Assembly: GCA_963556145.1 (NCBI GenBank)
Contig: OY744464.1
Coordinates: 4,464,001 to 4,528,000 of the forward strand
Direction: 5' to 3'
DNA length: 64,000 nucleotides
Source: Hygrocybe punicea
Lineage: Eukaryota; Basidiomycota; Agaricomycetes; Agaricales; Hygrophoraceae
Under the pieces are notes generated by a model. The model did not search any database. It was not told the origin of the DNA and worked only from the letters and a program-made list of their open reading frames with translations. The position numbers and the translations under genes are program-made. Positions 1 to 11,367 of the stretch are shown one piece after another (within the stretch, counting starts at the first letter, position 1; every line of letters starts with the position of its first letter).

Positions 1-649
1 TATGATGTCGGAATTCTTGCGCAACAGAGTGTATATGTACCTGGGGCTATGATTGATAAACGAGGTGGGGCGGGCGGAAAAGTCGCAAAAGGTGGCAAGC
101 GAACAACTGTACTGCGCAAAGGTGGTGGCAAAGTCTGGGAAGATCAAACACTTTTAGAATGGAACCCTTGTGAGTTCTTGGAACTGACAAGATATCTTTA
201 CTTGCTAACTCATATTATTCAGCATGGTTCCGGTTGTTCGTAGGTGATCTCAGCAATGACGTCTCGGACGACGTGCTGTCGAACGCTTTCAACAAATATA
301 CCTCGTTCCAGAAAGCTCGTGTCATACGTGATAGACTTAGTCAGAAGGTGAGCTGTCTCTCTGCTGTTAATAGGCGTTGTAGTGGTGACGATAAATAGGC
401 AAAATATGGCTTCGTTGCCTTCTCGGATCCCGAAGACTTTCTGAAGGCATGGAAAGAGATGGACGGTACGGGTGCCCACCCTCCCATTGGCTTAGTGCTG
501 ACGAATGTTTTTTAGGGAAATACGTTGGCAATCGCCCCGTAAAGTTGAAGAAAGCTGACGATAATGCCATTCGTCCTGTCGAGATCGGACATAGAAAGGC
601 TAAGCAACTGGAGAAGGACTTGAAGAAGAACAGACACAAGCCATACTAG
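1..649 (+). CDS. RBM42: RBM42-like RNA-binding protein, 3' part
   Basis: C-terminal part of an RRM protein; the start lies outside the window. Exons read as 1-169, 223-347, 399-465 and 516-649, with GT-AG introns of 50-53 bp. A basic Gly/Lys linker precedes an RRM with an RNP2-like segment (LFVGDLSNDV) and an RNP1-like segment (KYGFVAFSDPEDF). The protein ends in a Lys-rich tail (KDLKKNRHKPY). The motif 'VWEDQTLLEWNP' just before the RRM and the short basic C-terminus match the RBM42 family, an RNA-binding protein linked to splicing and stress granules in animals. No frame break is seen. Family assignment is confident; function in fungi is by analogy. Confidence 0.87.
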
Positions 650-769
650 AGAATAGCTCGTTGCAACCTCATTCACACGTCTCATTGTTCTGAAGTAGAA
701 CATATGTCCATTGCAGCATAATACTGTATAATATAGAGTTCATGGTTTGATTCAAAGTAGTACACCCGG

Positions 770-917
770 CTCAGTCTGTCAAACAACAAAATTTATGAGC
801 TCTCCATGTAAATAAAGCTGATATCTGTGAATGAGAGCCAACAGCTCAGTCTGTCGCACAACAAAATCTATGAGCACTCAATGTAAATAAAGCTGATACT
901 GTGAATGAGAGCTCATA
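770..917 (+). repeat. 75-bp tandem duplication downstream of RBM42
   Basis: Two adjacent imperfect copies of about 75 bp start at 770 and 845 with CTCAGTCTGTC. Each contains ATGTAAATAAAGCTGATA, so a possible AATAAA polyadenylation signal is duplicated. The rest of 650-1071 shows no other feature; it must hold the RBM42 3' UTR and the CTNNBL1 promoter. Confidence 0.75.
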
Positions 918-1071
918 GTAACATTCATTGTGTGACAGACTGTCACGGTGCTTCAAATTGTGGCAAAACTCACCACTCATCGCCATGGACGTGGATAAGC
1001 TATTTAAGGTACCTTATCTGGATTGACTATGCCATGGACTTACAATTTGTGGGAAGGTCCCCCAAATCCCA

Positions 1072-3441
1072 GTGTCCGGAAACAAAAGAAAAATGCCAGA
1101 CAATCCTACTCCTGAAATGTTGAAGAAGATGAAAGTGGATATTCCTCCGCTGGACGCGAGCGGGAACCATGACTCAAACTCTAGTGCTGCACGGAACGGG
1201 AGACCCCAGGATAATGGGAAAGTGCGTGTCGTGACTGTTCAAGATGAAGAGGATGCGGATATGACTGTGGGTTTCGCTCCCGGTGGAGATGCTGATTACT
1301 TCGTCGAAGAAGACGACGAAGGGCGATTCTTTGGCGGAGGACTGACTGCGGAACAAAAAGACATCTTGAACATATTCGATCATGCTGGCGGAGAAGGGAT
1401 CCAAGACGACGTGCGTATCCTACGCCTGGACACTACGAAGCTCATCTAGCTGAATTTAGCCTATCACTAGCCAGAAGAGTTATCCATCACAACCATTCGG
1501 AGACTATTGCTACACTTCGAACGCGCCGTTAATAAAAACCAAGACCACCGTTCAAAGTATCCCGATGACCCCTCAAAGTAGTACATTCGTTATCTAGTAT
1601 GGACGATCGCTGAACGGTAGACTTGCGCAGGTTTATAGACTCGGAAGCTGATCTAGACAGTGCCATCAAGTCTTTGTTGCCATTGGCGCAAGCTCCGGTG
1701 CTTGCATATCCTGAACTTGTTCGTTCTGGGATGGTGTCACTACTGATTGGCTTGCTCAGTCACGAGAATGCCGACATCGTGATTGATGTAGTGGAGGTGG
1801 TGCATGAACTAACGGACGAAGATGTGGGGAATGAGAAGGAGCAGGACGAAGGTGAAGACCAAAGTGCCGGAGCATCTCTCAAAATACTTATCGAAGAACT
1901 GGTAAGCGTTTGCTGTTCTCATTGGTGAGACTACCAACTACCTCATTGTCTAGCTCGAACACTCGATGTTGGATCTACTGGTCTCCAATTTGGATCGTTT
2001 AAACGAAACGGAAGAAGCAGATCGCCAAGGAGTATTTCACATCCTAGGTACGTGCATGAGCCCAGTAAACGCTCGCATTATTGATGAAAAAGAACCAGGG
2101 ATCTTTGAAAATATTCTTGGTTTCAATCCAAAACTATCAACACAACTTGTATCGAAGACAATCATATTATCTTGGTTACTCCAGCGTATCCAGTCAAAAA
2201 CACACGAGGAAAATAGAGGTTACGCTGCTGAGCTACTATCCATTCTTCTCCATGATAACCGGACAAACCGCCTGGAACTAGGAGCGAAAGACGGTGTCGA
2301 GACAATCCTCAAAGTTCTCTCGGTAAGGCGGCCTCACCAATCAATGTATACCATTCCAAGCCCAAACCATTTCTTTTAGCAATATCGGAAGAGAGATCCT
2401 GTGGATGCTGACGAGACAGAGTTTATGGAAAACGTGTTTGATACATTATGCTCAGCGCTGAGTGAGCCTCCGATTAAAGTATTGTTCCTCGCCAGCGAAG
2501 GCGTAGATCTCATGGTGTTGATGATGAAGTTCATCTCCCCTTCATCTTCCAAAAACATCCCTATTCTGATATCCATCTAGGGAGAAGCTGCAATCTCGAT
2601 CACGGGCCATCAAGACTTTAGACTTCGCCATGTCGGGAACAGCTGGTGCAGCTACATGCGAATCTTTCGTTGCTGCCCTGGGTTTGAGGACGCTTTTCTC
2701 GGCATTTATGGGCAAGGTTTGTTTTATGGACTGAACGGCAACCTCACTTCTTGATACATTTGCAGACATCGAGACAAAAAAAAATAGTCACAATTCCCCC
2801 ACCCTCCGAAGATACATCACATATTCTTGGAATGCTCTCGTCTCTGTTTTCAAATCTTGCCTCTGATTCATCGGCGCGTATTCGACTGCTAACGAAATTC
2901 GTCGAGAGCAACTACGAGAAGGTTGATAAACTTTTGGAAATTCGAGATAACGCGCACAACCTACTCAAAACAGTCGATACCACAATTGACGACGAGAAAA
3001 AGGTGCATTTCAATCACCCCTGGGGGAAACCTGTCTTAAACCATTTCGAGCAGGAGTTCGAAGAGGGGGGTGAGGAAATCACCTCTGAAGAAGAGGCTGC
3101 GTGGTATCTGCGACGATTGGATGCAGGTTTATTCACCATTCAAACCATTGATTACATCCTGGCTTGGATTGCTATGGAAGACGATGGCGTGAGTAGCCAG
3201 TGCTTCATAATGGGTTTTCTAAAAAATGCGATCAAAAAATTAGGCTCGGGCACATCTTCTGCAGATGCTTGCTCGGAAAAGCAAATCGTTGGGGGATATC
3301 ATACAGACATTGCAGACATATCACGACAATGTTGATGAGGATGAACAAATATCACCCTCCGACAGGACAGAAAACACAGAACGTGCACTACAGCAAAAAG
3401 AAATTCTGCAAAACCTCATGATGTTTTTGAAAAGCTGTTGA
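1072..3441 (+). CDS. CTNNBL1: Beta-catenin-like protein 1 (CTNNBL1), armadillo-type
   Basis: Nine exons join in frame: 1072-1410, 1471-1577, 1631-1901, 1954-2047, 2099-2322, 2380-2528, 2581-2716, 2766-3188, 3244-3441, giving about 646 aa. The N-terminus is acidic (QDEEDADMTVGF) with a basic nuclear-localisation-like stretch near residues 3-20. Armadillo-like helices follow, with family landmarks such as LLSHENADIVIDVVEVVHEL, WLLQRIQ, LLHDNRTNRLELG, LGLRTLFSAFMGK, LLTKFVESNYEKVDKLLEI and YLRRLDAGLFTIQ. CTNNBL1 is a spliceosome-associated (Prp19/CDC5L complex) nuclear protein. The human protein is 563 aa; the excess here is in the N-terminus and near residues 500-530, where an unrecognised intron is possible. 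It converges tail-to-tail with UTP15, the stops being 42 bp apart. Confidence 0.92.
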
Positions 3442-3483
3442 TATAAATTACCATGCATTGAAGTCTGGAGCGTGGAGCAAGCG

Positions 3484-5276
3484 CTAAGGAGTTGCAATTA
3501 CTGCGGATGACAGAATCATATCAAGTGCCCCTTTTGTTTTCACCAATTCTCTTTGAAATCGAATCTCTGCTGCTACCTTCTTGCGTAGTCGCAGAAATAG
3601 CGTGTCAATGACAGGCGATTGTCCTAGTACTAGACTGTACATCTCTGAAGAAAGAAGATTAAACTCTTGAATTTTGACACACTTGAGAAAGCATCACCGA
3701 TGACCAGGCTAGCGACATCACAAGCCATCTCGCCAAAGCGTGGGTCAGCGATATACTTGACCAGCAACCGCAGAATCGGTTCCAACAGAATGTCGTCGCG
3801 ACCTGCAAGTGCACTTCGAAGACCGTCACGGTGTATCAGCTCCTGTATTAGTGAAAATGTGGTAGTTGGTGGAACTTGCTGAAAGTAATTTTATCAGGAA
3901 CGGAACTGATCTCCAAATACTCTCTTACCTGGCGTAATACAGAATCCAATGCAGCCGAATACTTGAATCCCTTCAGCAGTCTATCATACTCTTTTAACCT
4001 CTTGGTTCGCCAGCTCTCCACCCTGAACTCATCGGTAATACCTACAGGTTTCGATTTTGTTTTGCTCCTCGATAAACCTTTGCCAATGTTTGGTAATGTA
4101 CCACCAAGAAAGGACTCGAAGGTGGCAGAGCGTAGTGTTGATGCAGAGAATGTCAGATCCGAAGTGGTATCAGAGGACTTGGTCTGACGTCGACGGACTG
4201 AAAGAGTTCCGTCCGACATGCCAGCTGCTAGATGTGTTTCATCGGGCTAGCAGTGTATGAACTTCGTTTTATATAAGGAACGAGTAAAAACTAACCGAAA
4301 TAGCAAGACAGAGAATTGGGGCGGGATATCGCATAGTGTGGACCACTTTATATGTGCTCACGTCGTACACCTTGACCATCTGGTCCAAACCTCCTGTAAG
4401 CAGGCGACTAGCAGTCGCGTCAAAAGCCATAGCTGTGACGGTCTTTTGATGGTTTGATAGCGCCCGGATGCATCGACCGCCTGCTACAACATCCCAAACA
4501 CGGAGGATGGGACCAGCCGAGGAAAGTGCGACAGTGCCCGAAGGAAACATCAAAACTTGTTCGACCGGAGCCTTGCTTCCACTGTCGCTGGATTCCCCCA
4601 TTATCATTTCACAACACCCCGACCGTGAGTCAAACAATTGCACCGTGCCATCATACGAGCCCGTTAAGACCAAATGAGAATTCGAGGCGGAAACTTGACC
4701 AGAGCGGACGTAATCCGTATGAGAGGCAAAGGTCGTTATGGCCACCTGAGATGGAACATCCCAAACTTTGACAGTGGTGTCATCAGAGCATGAAAGGACT
4801 TGTGTGGGATCGAGAGGGGAGAACCTGGTGACATGAACTGGTTGTTTGTGTGAGTCAAGGGTACGAAGGATAGCCCGTGAATTTATGTCAAAAACCTGTT
4901 AAGTATCCTTCAGTTTATGTATGTAGAATTTTACGAGATATTTTGTTGAAGCTGGCATTACTTGGATTAAACCAGAATCGTCTCCTGCTACAACTAGTTT
5001 ACCGTCCCCGCGGATGCACCCACTCCGGGCTATATCCTTGAACCTAGATATCGTCTTGGTGACTTTCTGAGTGCGGGGAGCATATACCTGTAAGCGAGTA
5101 GCTGCAGTGACGACGTATCTGTGAGGCCTGGAGGGAGAGAAATGGACCGAAGTGACTGGTGCGTATTCCTTGACGAAGACAGGGTATTTGAATTGTCGCC
5201 AGTACCTTGATTCAGCGTTTCGCTTGGAGGTGGAGGGCCGGGGATGCTTTTTGAGGACAACAGGTTGGTAGTCCAT
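3484..5276 (-). CDS. UTP15: U3 snoRNA-associated protein 15 (UTP15)
   Basis: Five exons on the minus strand join in frame: 4962-5276, 4296-4895, 3929-4246, 3698-3878, 3484-3644; 524 aa, close to the family length. An N-terminal WD40 propeller is visible (VTSVHFSPSRPHRYVVTAA, LSCSDDTTVKVWD, VLTGSYDGTVQLFDSRSG, LLTGGLDQMVKVYD). The UTP15 C-terminal helical domain follows (KRLKEYDRLLKGFKYSAALD, LVLGQSPVIDTLFLRL, KKVAAEIRFQREL). UTP15 is a t-UTP subunit of the small-subunit processome in the nucleolus, acting in rDNA transcription and 18S processing. The gene is divergent from TCTP across 129 bp. No breaks are seen. Confidence 0.94.
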
Positions 5277-5405
5277 TCAAGTTGAAGCCACAATTTTGTA
5301 GTGATCACGTGAACGAGAGATAAGGATCATCGATTAAATTATATTTTTGCTAAGCGATTGCTTCCTCCTCATCCTTATATTCTTTTCCCTGACTAACAAA
5401 GCGAG
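5277..5405. promoter_or_regulatory. Shared divergent promoter UTP15 / TCTP
   Basis: Only 129 bp separate the UTP15 start codon (minus strand) from the TCTP start codon (plus strand), so both promoters must lie here and in the 5' coding parts. The stretch is AT-rich at 5330-5350 (ATTATATTTTTGC). Pyrimidine-rich sequence precedes the TCTP start, as is common in highly expressed fungal genes. No specific factor site is claimed. Confidence 0.55.
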
Positions 5406-6224
5406 ATGTTGTTGTACTCGGATGTCATTACCGATGACGAGATGTTCTCAGATGCCTTCCCGCTGTCGGTGCAATTCCATTTTCCTCTACATTGCCATCA
5501 TCATCAGCTTGCTCTACAGGAAGGAGGTGGACGACATCGCCTATGAGGTTGACTGTCAAATGATCACTATAAAACCGGGCGCCGACGTAGACATTGGTTT
5601 GTCAAGTCTAATTACTCCGCCTGACGTGATTCTTCCCTCTCTGCTGCAGGTGCCAACCCTTCCGCCGAAGAACAGGAGGATTCGCTCGAGGAAGGAGCCG
5701 TCTCTGTTAACAACGTCATCCACTCTTTCCGGCTTCAGGGGACTGCATTCGACAAGAAGTCTTATCTTACTTATCTCAAAGTTGGTATTTCTGTGCTTCT
5801 CGTCTTAGATTATGATTCACCATATTTACTAGGCGTACATGAAAGAAATCAAGGGAAGATTGGACCCCGCTCGTGTGCCAGCTTTCGAGACAGGTGCCCA
5901 GGCATTTGCCAAAAAGATTGTCGCAAACTTCAAGGACTTCGAGTTTGTAAGCGAGACCGTCATTGTTTGCAAAATAGTTCCACTCATTTCACAACATCCA
6001 GTACACGGGTGAATCGATGAACGCGGATGGCATGGTTGCTCTCCTCAACTATCGGGTATGTTAAGATCTGTTGTAAATCCACCTCTCTGACTTGCTTGTG
6101 TTTCAAGGAGGATGGCGTTACTCGTAAGCATTCTATCCATCAAAATATGTTCACCTAGAGACTGAGGCCTGTCTCAGCTTATTTCACATTCTGGAAGGAT
6201 GGCCTAAAGGAACAGAAGCTCTAA
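5406..6224 (+). CDS. TCTP: Translationally controlled tumour protein homologue (TCTP)
   Basis: Seven exons (5406-5464, 5520-5596, 5650-5780, 5833-5946, 6002-6055, 6108-6123, 6178-6224) give 165 aa, the usual TCTP length. Landmarks are the start MLLYSDVITDDEMFSDAFP, then EVDDIAYEVDC, the flexible acidic loop ANPSAEEQEDSLEEGA, the basic domain AYMKEIKGRLD, and the C-terminus PYFTFWKDGLKEQKL. TCTP is an abundant cytosolic protein tied to ribosomes, translation and growth (yeast Tma19). The first intron must use GTCGGT as donor to restore PLKEVDD; that junction is the least certain. The exon 6108-6123 is only 16 bp. Confidence 0.95.
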
Positions 6225-6370
6225 TTGCTTAATGTTATGTGTTCATTATCTGAAAATGCACATGTTATTAACAAAACAGCGTTCACAAAAGATTGCACTT
6301 GATGAAGAAAAAGAAGCAAAGCTCTGTATCTTTAACCAATTCCACTATATATCTTGGACAAAGTTTGTTA

Positions 6371-8151
6371 TCAGAGCTCGTTGTGTTCAAAAGTGTCCGC
6401 AGAAAGAGGAACCTGCTGCTCAGGCTCAACCTGAATCTTTGTTTCAAGCGAATTTTTGGCGTTTGCCCGCACAAATTCGATGAGGCTGTCCAGAGATCGA
6501 TCACCCTCGTAGTCTAAAAATTCGCGAGTTCCTGCAGGTTTAAACTTTAAGGTGGGAAATCCAGCAACGCGGAAAGGAATGGTAGACGGGAGGTCATTTT
6601 CTGGTGCATCCATCTTGGCGCTGTAAAGGACGTTGGGTGAGCACATGACTATATCACTCCCGGATCGCACTTACATGAGAAGACGGTCTTGCACGTCCTG
6701 AAAATGATCACCTAAGTTATCCCACACAGGTTTCAATCGCTTACAATGACCACACCTACGCACATCATATCATGAGATCGAGATTGCTTGTATGTGAGCA
6801 ACGCACCAGGTAGCATAAAACTCCACAAACACATCTTTCGAGTCGTCAAATACTACTTCCTCAAAGTTTTTTCCAACAAGGGTGTATACGCTTTCATCCT
6901 GGCTTTCGGGGATAGGCTGACTCTTAAGCTGAGGCACTAACTTGCCGTCAAGATACCTCCCAACCCAGCCAGCGACGGTCGCCTCTGAAACCTCTTGGTT
7001 TTGGTCATACGGGTACTTGAGCTGTGTGGACAACTCTTGAATGACAAAGCTAGGCCACTTGGCCTCTTGCAGGTTCAATGCCTTTGCGTGATCGCCAAAT
7101 TTGATGGCGTCAATCCAAACAAAGTTGACTTTGTTCTTGTACCGTGCCGCCACTGGCTTCACGGCGTTGATATACTCCTGTTTCTTCTCGTCGGTAGGGT
7201 CAAGGAAAAGATAGGCAAGGGGTTTGGGGCTATCGGCGTAAACGGCATAGTTGTCACCGTTGACTTCGTCGATGATGGGAATAGCAAGATCTTTAATCCA
7301 TTCTTCGATGTCTGCGCTTTTTGACGAGGCGACAGGATAGGGGTATTCGACACGAGGTTCGTCGAAGCTGCGGTAAACGACGATGGCAGGAGGAGCGACA
7401 CGAGCCGCCGAGATGACCTCTAGGTCGGTACTCATACCGAAGAGGAAATCGTCACGATGCCTTTCGGCGGTAGCGCTGAATTCAGATGCAGGTTCGTCGG
7501 TGGGCGTCGCCAAGTAAGCCATCACCACGATTTTATCGGCCTTTTGGAATTCTTCGTGATTTGCTGCTGTTACTTCGGTGACAGCCGGAAGAGACTGCCT
7601 GCAATGAGTAAAACCGACGGTGGTTAGCCACAAGCAATATGAGGCCAATAGAAGGTTATGAACTTGATCATGTAACTGATAATGCCATCAGCCTTTCTAG
7701 GGCCACTATAGTCCGTTGGGGTGCCATTTCGGAAAACCTTCAGAGTGCTGCCGTATTATCTTTCTTTGAGAAAGTGTAGGACAGGAAGGAAAGGAGTATT
7801 TACGGATATCCCCCGATACCATGTTCCTGGCAAAGATCTGCCTGTTCCACACAATCCACCTTAGCAAGCTTGATATTCCTTTCTTTGAGAGCGGTAGCGG
7901 CTTCTTCATAATGAGGGGCGAGAGCTTTGCAGTGGCCGCACCTAATGAGTTGTTTGAATATCCAAGACTAAGATCTGAACTGAAGATTCCTACCAAGGGG
8001 CAAAGAACTCTACCAGGATCAGAGGTTCGGCATTGACAATGGAGTCGAAGTCGGCAGGGGTCAGGTTCAGCACATCTGAGGGACTATCGGCGAAGGCGAG
8101 CGAAACCAAGGAGAGTAAAGAAACTGGGGCAAGGAATGTTGCGAAACGCAT
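6371..8151 (-). CDS. PDI1: Protein disulfide isomerase, ER lumen
   Basis: Multi-exon minus-strand gene. A signal peptide ([20 protein letters not shown]) leads into thioredoxin domain a, whose CGHC site lies across an intron (FFAPW, then [15 protein letters not shown]). Two non-catalytic b domains are followed by domain a' with a second CGHC, also split by an intron (FYATW, then [11 protein letters not shown]). The C-terminus is acidic and ends in HNEL. This a-b-b'-a' layout is canonical PDI, which forms and isomerises disulfides in secretory proteins. HNEL is a variant of the usual HDEL retrieval signal; the final codons were read directly at 6371-6385. It converges with TCTP, the stops being 146 bp apart. 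Confidence 0.94.
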
Positions 8152-8979
8152 CTTCAAGCACAAGTTCAATGTGGGTTCAAGTTATACACAAGTCAGTTTA
8201 AGATTAGTCATGCTTTTTGACTGACGTGTCACTCAGGCCCAGGCTGTGTCAACTGTCACTCGGTTCAGTTCTACATAGGAGTAGTGTGCAAAACATTCAA
8301 CTCGTCTGACTGTGATATACATGGGCTCACTCATATTCACCATCTGTCATGTGACTCGTTTTGGCAGGCAAAATGCAATCAAGGTGTATTCAATAAATAA
8401 TAATGCTCTTTTGAACATTTGGCTACACAGAAAGGTGTAAATTCCTATTTTGAGGGTATCTGTGTAAGGAAATTTGTTTCCCCTGGCATAGGAAAAGAGT
8501 AGTTACAAAAATGAGTTTCCATTAGATGACATAAGTACCATGACAAATAGACCATCTCCCTGATTCCTCAATTAGTTGTCCCTCAAACACAATACATGAG
8601 TGGTCTTTATGATAAATAAAAATGTAAAAATGTATACTCCACATCTTTTATTTTTATTTTTATATATATCCAATTTATGTCCATTGGGGTGAACCCTATG
8701 TAGGACCTTACATGAAAGGCAAAAAATAGTAACTATAAAGGGACCATCCCTTTCTGCGCCTCTGACTAATGGGTGCAACTCTGATGGGACAATCCCCCTG
8801 AAGCCCCAATGCATTGTTTTACCCACCTTGTCTAACTATGAGGGAGCCTGTGTTGACTAGTAGAGGGGGGTACGAGTGGTCGTCAGGTAAGTGCTCAGCC
8901 GTGTGTGTGGGCATGCACGATAGGCTAATGCAGACAGAAATGTAAGTATATAAGAGGTGGGTGCTTGGGGTGTGGCCGG
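8152..8979. other. Gene-free stretch between PDI and the transposon nest
   Basis: About 830 bp with no recognisable gene. It holds the PDI promoter at its left end, an AT-rich patch around 8620-8670, and short open frames without family features. The part next to the copia LTR (8819-8979) may be older repeat sequence, but I could not match it to anything else in the window. Confidence 0.5.
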
Positions 8980-9221
8980 TGGGGAATAGTGGCCAAATAG
9001 TCACGGAAAAGATTAGTAATCCATATCATGTGACCCCAGAACTCAAACACACCTGTCTGATGAATAATGCTGAAGCGCAGCAGTTATTCTACTTACCACA
9101 AGAAACTTCTAGTAGATTTAGCTAGTAGTATAAAAGCCCTCTCAGAGAGAGGTAAATATAATTCAATTCCACATATCTATCTTAGCGGTCAACAACCACT
9201 GCACTATCATATATTCCAATA
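8980..9221 (+). repeat. Copia 5' LTR
   Basis: About 242 bp, matching 45371-45614 nearly throughout, including GAATAATGCTGAAGCGCAGC and the promoter-like AGTATAAAAGCCCTCTC near 9126-9142. Its first bases (TGGGGAATA) differ slightly from the 3' LTR (TGTTGGGAATA). The end reads TATTCCAATA, a C-to-T variant of the usual CA end. Confidence 0.87.
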
Positions 9222-9235
9222 GGTTATGAGCCCTG
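9222..9235 (+). other. Copia primer-binding site, half-tRNA(iMet) type
   Basis: GGTTATGAGCCCTG lies directly after the LTR. It is complementary to the anticodon arm of eukaryotic initiator tRNA-Met (CAGGGCTCATAACC), not to a tRNA 3' end. Drosophila copia and yeast Ty5 are known to prime from such a half-tRNA. Confidence 0.75.
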
Positions 9236-9304
9236 AACAGCTGTAATGGAAACATGATCACGCACCTCTGAACATCGCACTACCACCTCGTATACTAGCC
9301 AACT

Positions 9305-9514
9305 ATGACGGATGAAGTCACGCACACATTGGAATCCTACCGGATCAAGTTATTGAAGGGAAACAATTGGATGCTGTGGAAGAGACGGATGTTAGCCGTG
9401 CTTTGGGATCTTGGGTTAGAAATGTACATCAATGTGGAATCAAAGGTTCCTGTCCCGGCGGACGCATCCTGTCCAACATCAGTGGAATCCGAGGTGATGA
9501 AGAAATGGCACGGC
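9305..9514 (+). pseudogene. Copia gag, fragment 1
   Basis: Starts with MTDEVTHTLESYRIKLLKGN and continues NWMLWKRRMLAVLWDLGLEM, the typical copia Gag N-terminus. The coding sequence is cut at KKWHG by element A and resumes at 11160 (GDTKMRTQIKLAI). The reading frame running on past 9515 is a chimera with the insertion. Confidence 0.85.
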
Positions 9515-11154
9515 TGTTACGTTTTTCAACTCCGCAACTCCGATTCCAACTCCGGTACCTACCATGATGATTCTGCTTTGCCACACCTTCCTTTTTTGTT
9601 CCCTTTTCCCTTTTGCCTTCTTTTGGACATCATTGTTTATTCTTGTTCTTGTTCTCTTTTCATCCTTTCTTCTAGAACAATCCAGACCGACCATGGACAC
9701 ATCCCCACATTACCTTGCTGTACCCGAATAGTCTCCTTGCCGATGGACATCATCGCTATTGTCTTTTCCTTTGTCCTGACATATTGTTGACTTCATCCCA
9801 CGACAAACCGATACACAATGGCTGTACTCCCGACACAGCTCATTACCGTTATTGTTATTGGCAGCGTTGCCATCACCTTCCTGATCGGTTTCTACTTTGT
9901 TATGATCTATCTTTGGCATCGGCACCAAAACCCTTCCGCCATTGATACTTCTGACTTCCACCTCAACAATATCTCACCACGTAATTGACAATTGCCATAC
10001 CTGGATATATGGTTTCCACTTTCGTATTCCGTGCCTACCATTATCCTCCCTGATTATCCGACGACATTCCTCACCTGCACGCATGCCCTGAACAATCCCC
10101 GATCACAAGACATTTCACTGTTCTCTCTAATCCGATCATCGACGAAGCACATTCTTTTGGACTTCGACCACAGACCATACAACTTCCCAAACAGTGAACC
10201 AACCCCTATCGCATATTGTTCACACGACATCGCTTCATTGCAGTACCCGACATCTTATTCCCACAGCTTGTCACTTGTGCCATGACTCGAAACCTGGACC
10301 CACATTCATTTAGCCTTTTCCATCTATAACCTTGATATCTCCCACACTCATTTACAACACTACCCTTTCTTGGACGAATACCGACATCAGGTGGACCATA
10401 TTGTTCCACAGACAGGACAAGACATTGCTCCTCGATACGTCATCGACACAGACATCATCATCCAGTACAGCTTATGCTGTTCACATGTCTGACCTCGACT
10501 ATCCCACCATCCTAGTTGGTTTTCCCTCCATACATTCCTTTGTTTTCCTTTATACCGACCTTGTCGCTATGTCCCCGCTACCTCAAGACACTCTCATCAC
10601 CAATCCTACACTGGACGATACCCATCTTCGAGCCGACCGTGCAATGCACTTGCCAGACTGCGCACTTGCCTGTTACAGCAAGTGTAGACCCCGAATAGGC
10701 AATTCTGCACATCACATGATCCGATGACAAATCATCCGAGTCATCTGGACCCCCTCTGTTCCTCAATGACACCCGGGCCTCCAGTTGGATCGCGAGAACA
10801 TCGACATGAGGATGCCTCATGTCTGCCTCATGGTGAAAACATAGTGTAGTTGGACATGTTGTAGCTTCATGGTTGGATTCCCATTTACCTCCCCTCAAGT
10901 CCATTCACTATATCTACTGTCCTTGTTGTTGGTTCGGACTCTTTCTTCTTTTCCTTTCCTTATGTTTAGTCTGGTTCTTGGGGCAGACCCCTTGTCTTGG
11001 GTAACCCCCACGGCTTGCAATGACATTAGACCTTGACCCCCCCCCACTTGTAGCAGTGTTGTCTTAGTTATAAGCAACAATGAAACTGCTCTGAAAACTG
11101 ATCCCCAGTTAAGTTGATTGTTGCCAGAGCCCACTGCAGAAGCGATCCGTAACA
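9515..11154 (+). mobile_element. Element A: 1.64-kb insertion, probable solo LTR
   Basis: Begins TGTTACG and ends CGTAACA, splitting the copia gag codon string. The flanks ACGGC (9510-9514) and ATGGC (11155-11159) look like a 5-bp target duplication with one CpG-to-TpG change. No internal direct repeats and no credible gene were seen; the sequence is pyrimidine-rich. The parts at 9515-10760 recur on the opposite strand at about 48090-51763. TG...CA ends, a short target duplication and the lack of coding content fit a long solo LTR; another non-autonomous element is possible. Confidence 0.65.
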
Positions 11155-11159
11155 ATGGC

Positions 11160-11367
11160 GGAGACACCAAGATGAGGACGCAGATCAAGCTCGCAATTGG
11201 TGATGCGGAAATGATACATATTGTTGGTGCACACACAGCAAGTGAGATGTGGAAGCAGCTAACCTTGGTAAAGGAATCCAGGGGGAAGCTTGGAATATTA
11301 GTGACACGACGCACATTGTACCAGTCAATTGCTGAAGAAGGATTTGACCTAATCAAGCACATATCAA
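11160..11367 (+). pseudogene. Copia gag, fragment 2
   Basis: Encodes GDTKMRTQIKLAIGDAEMIH and EMWKQLTLVKESRGKLGIL, the central copia Gag (UBN2-like) region. It joins fragment 1 once element A is removed, and joins 28004 onward (KLWKLQEELHLMGSLISDED) once B is removed. Confidence 0.83.

Noticed and set aside
219..703. Minus-strand frames opposite RBM42
   Set aside because: They are antisense to a well-supported gene with clean exon structure.
9305..9790. 161-codon frame from the gag start through 9790
   Set aside because: Only 9305-9514 is gag; the rest is element A sequence read by chance.
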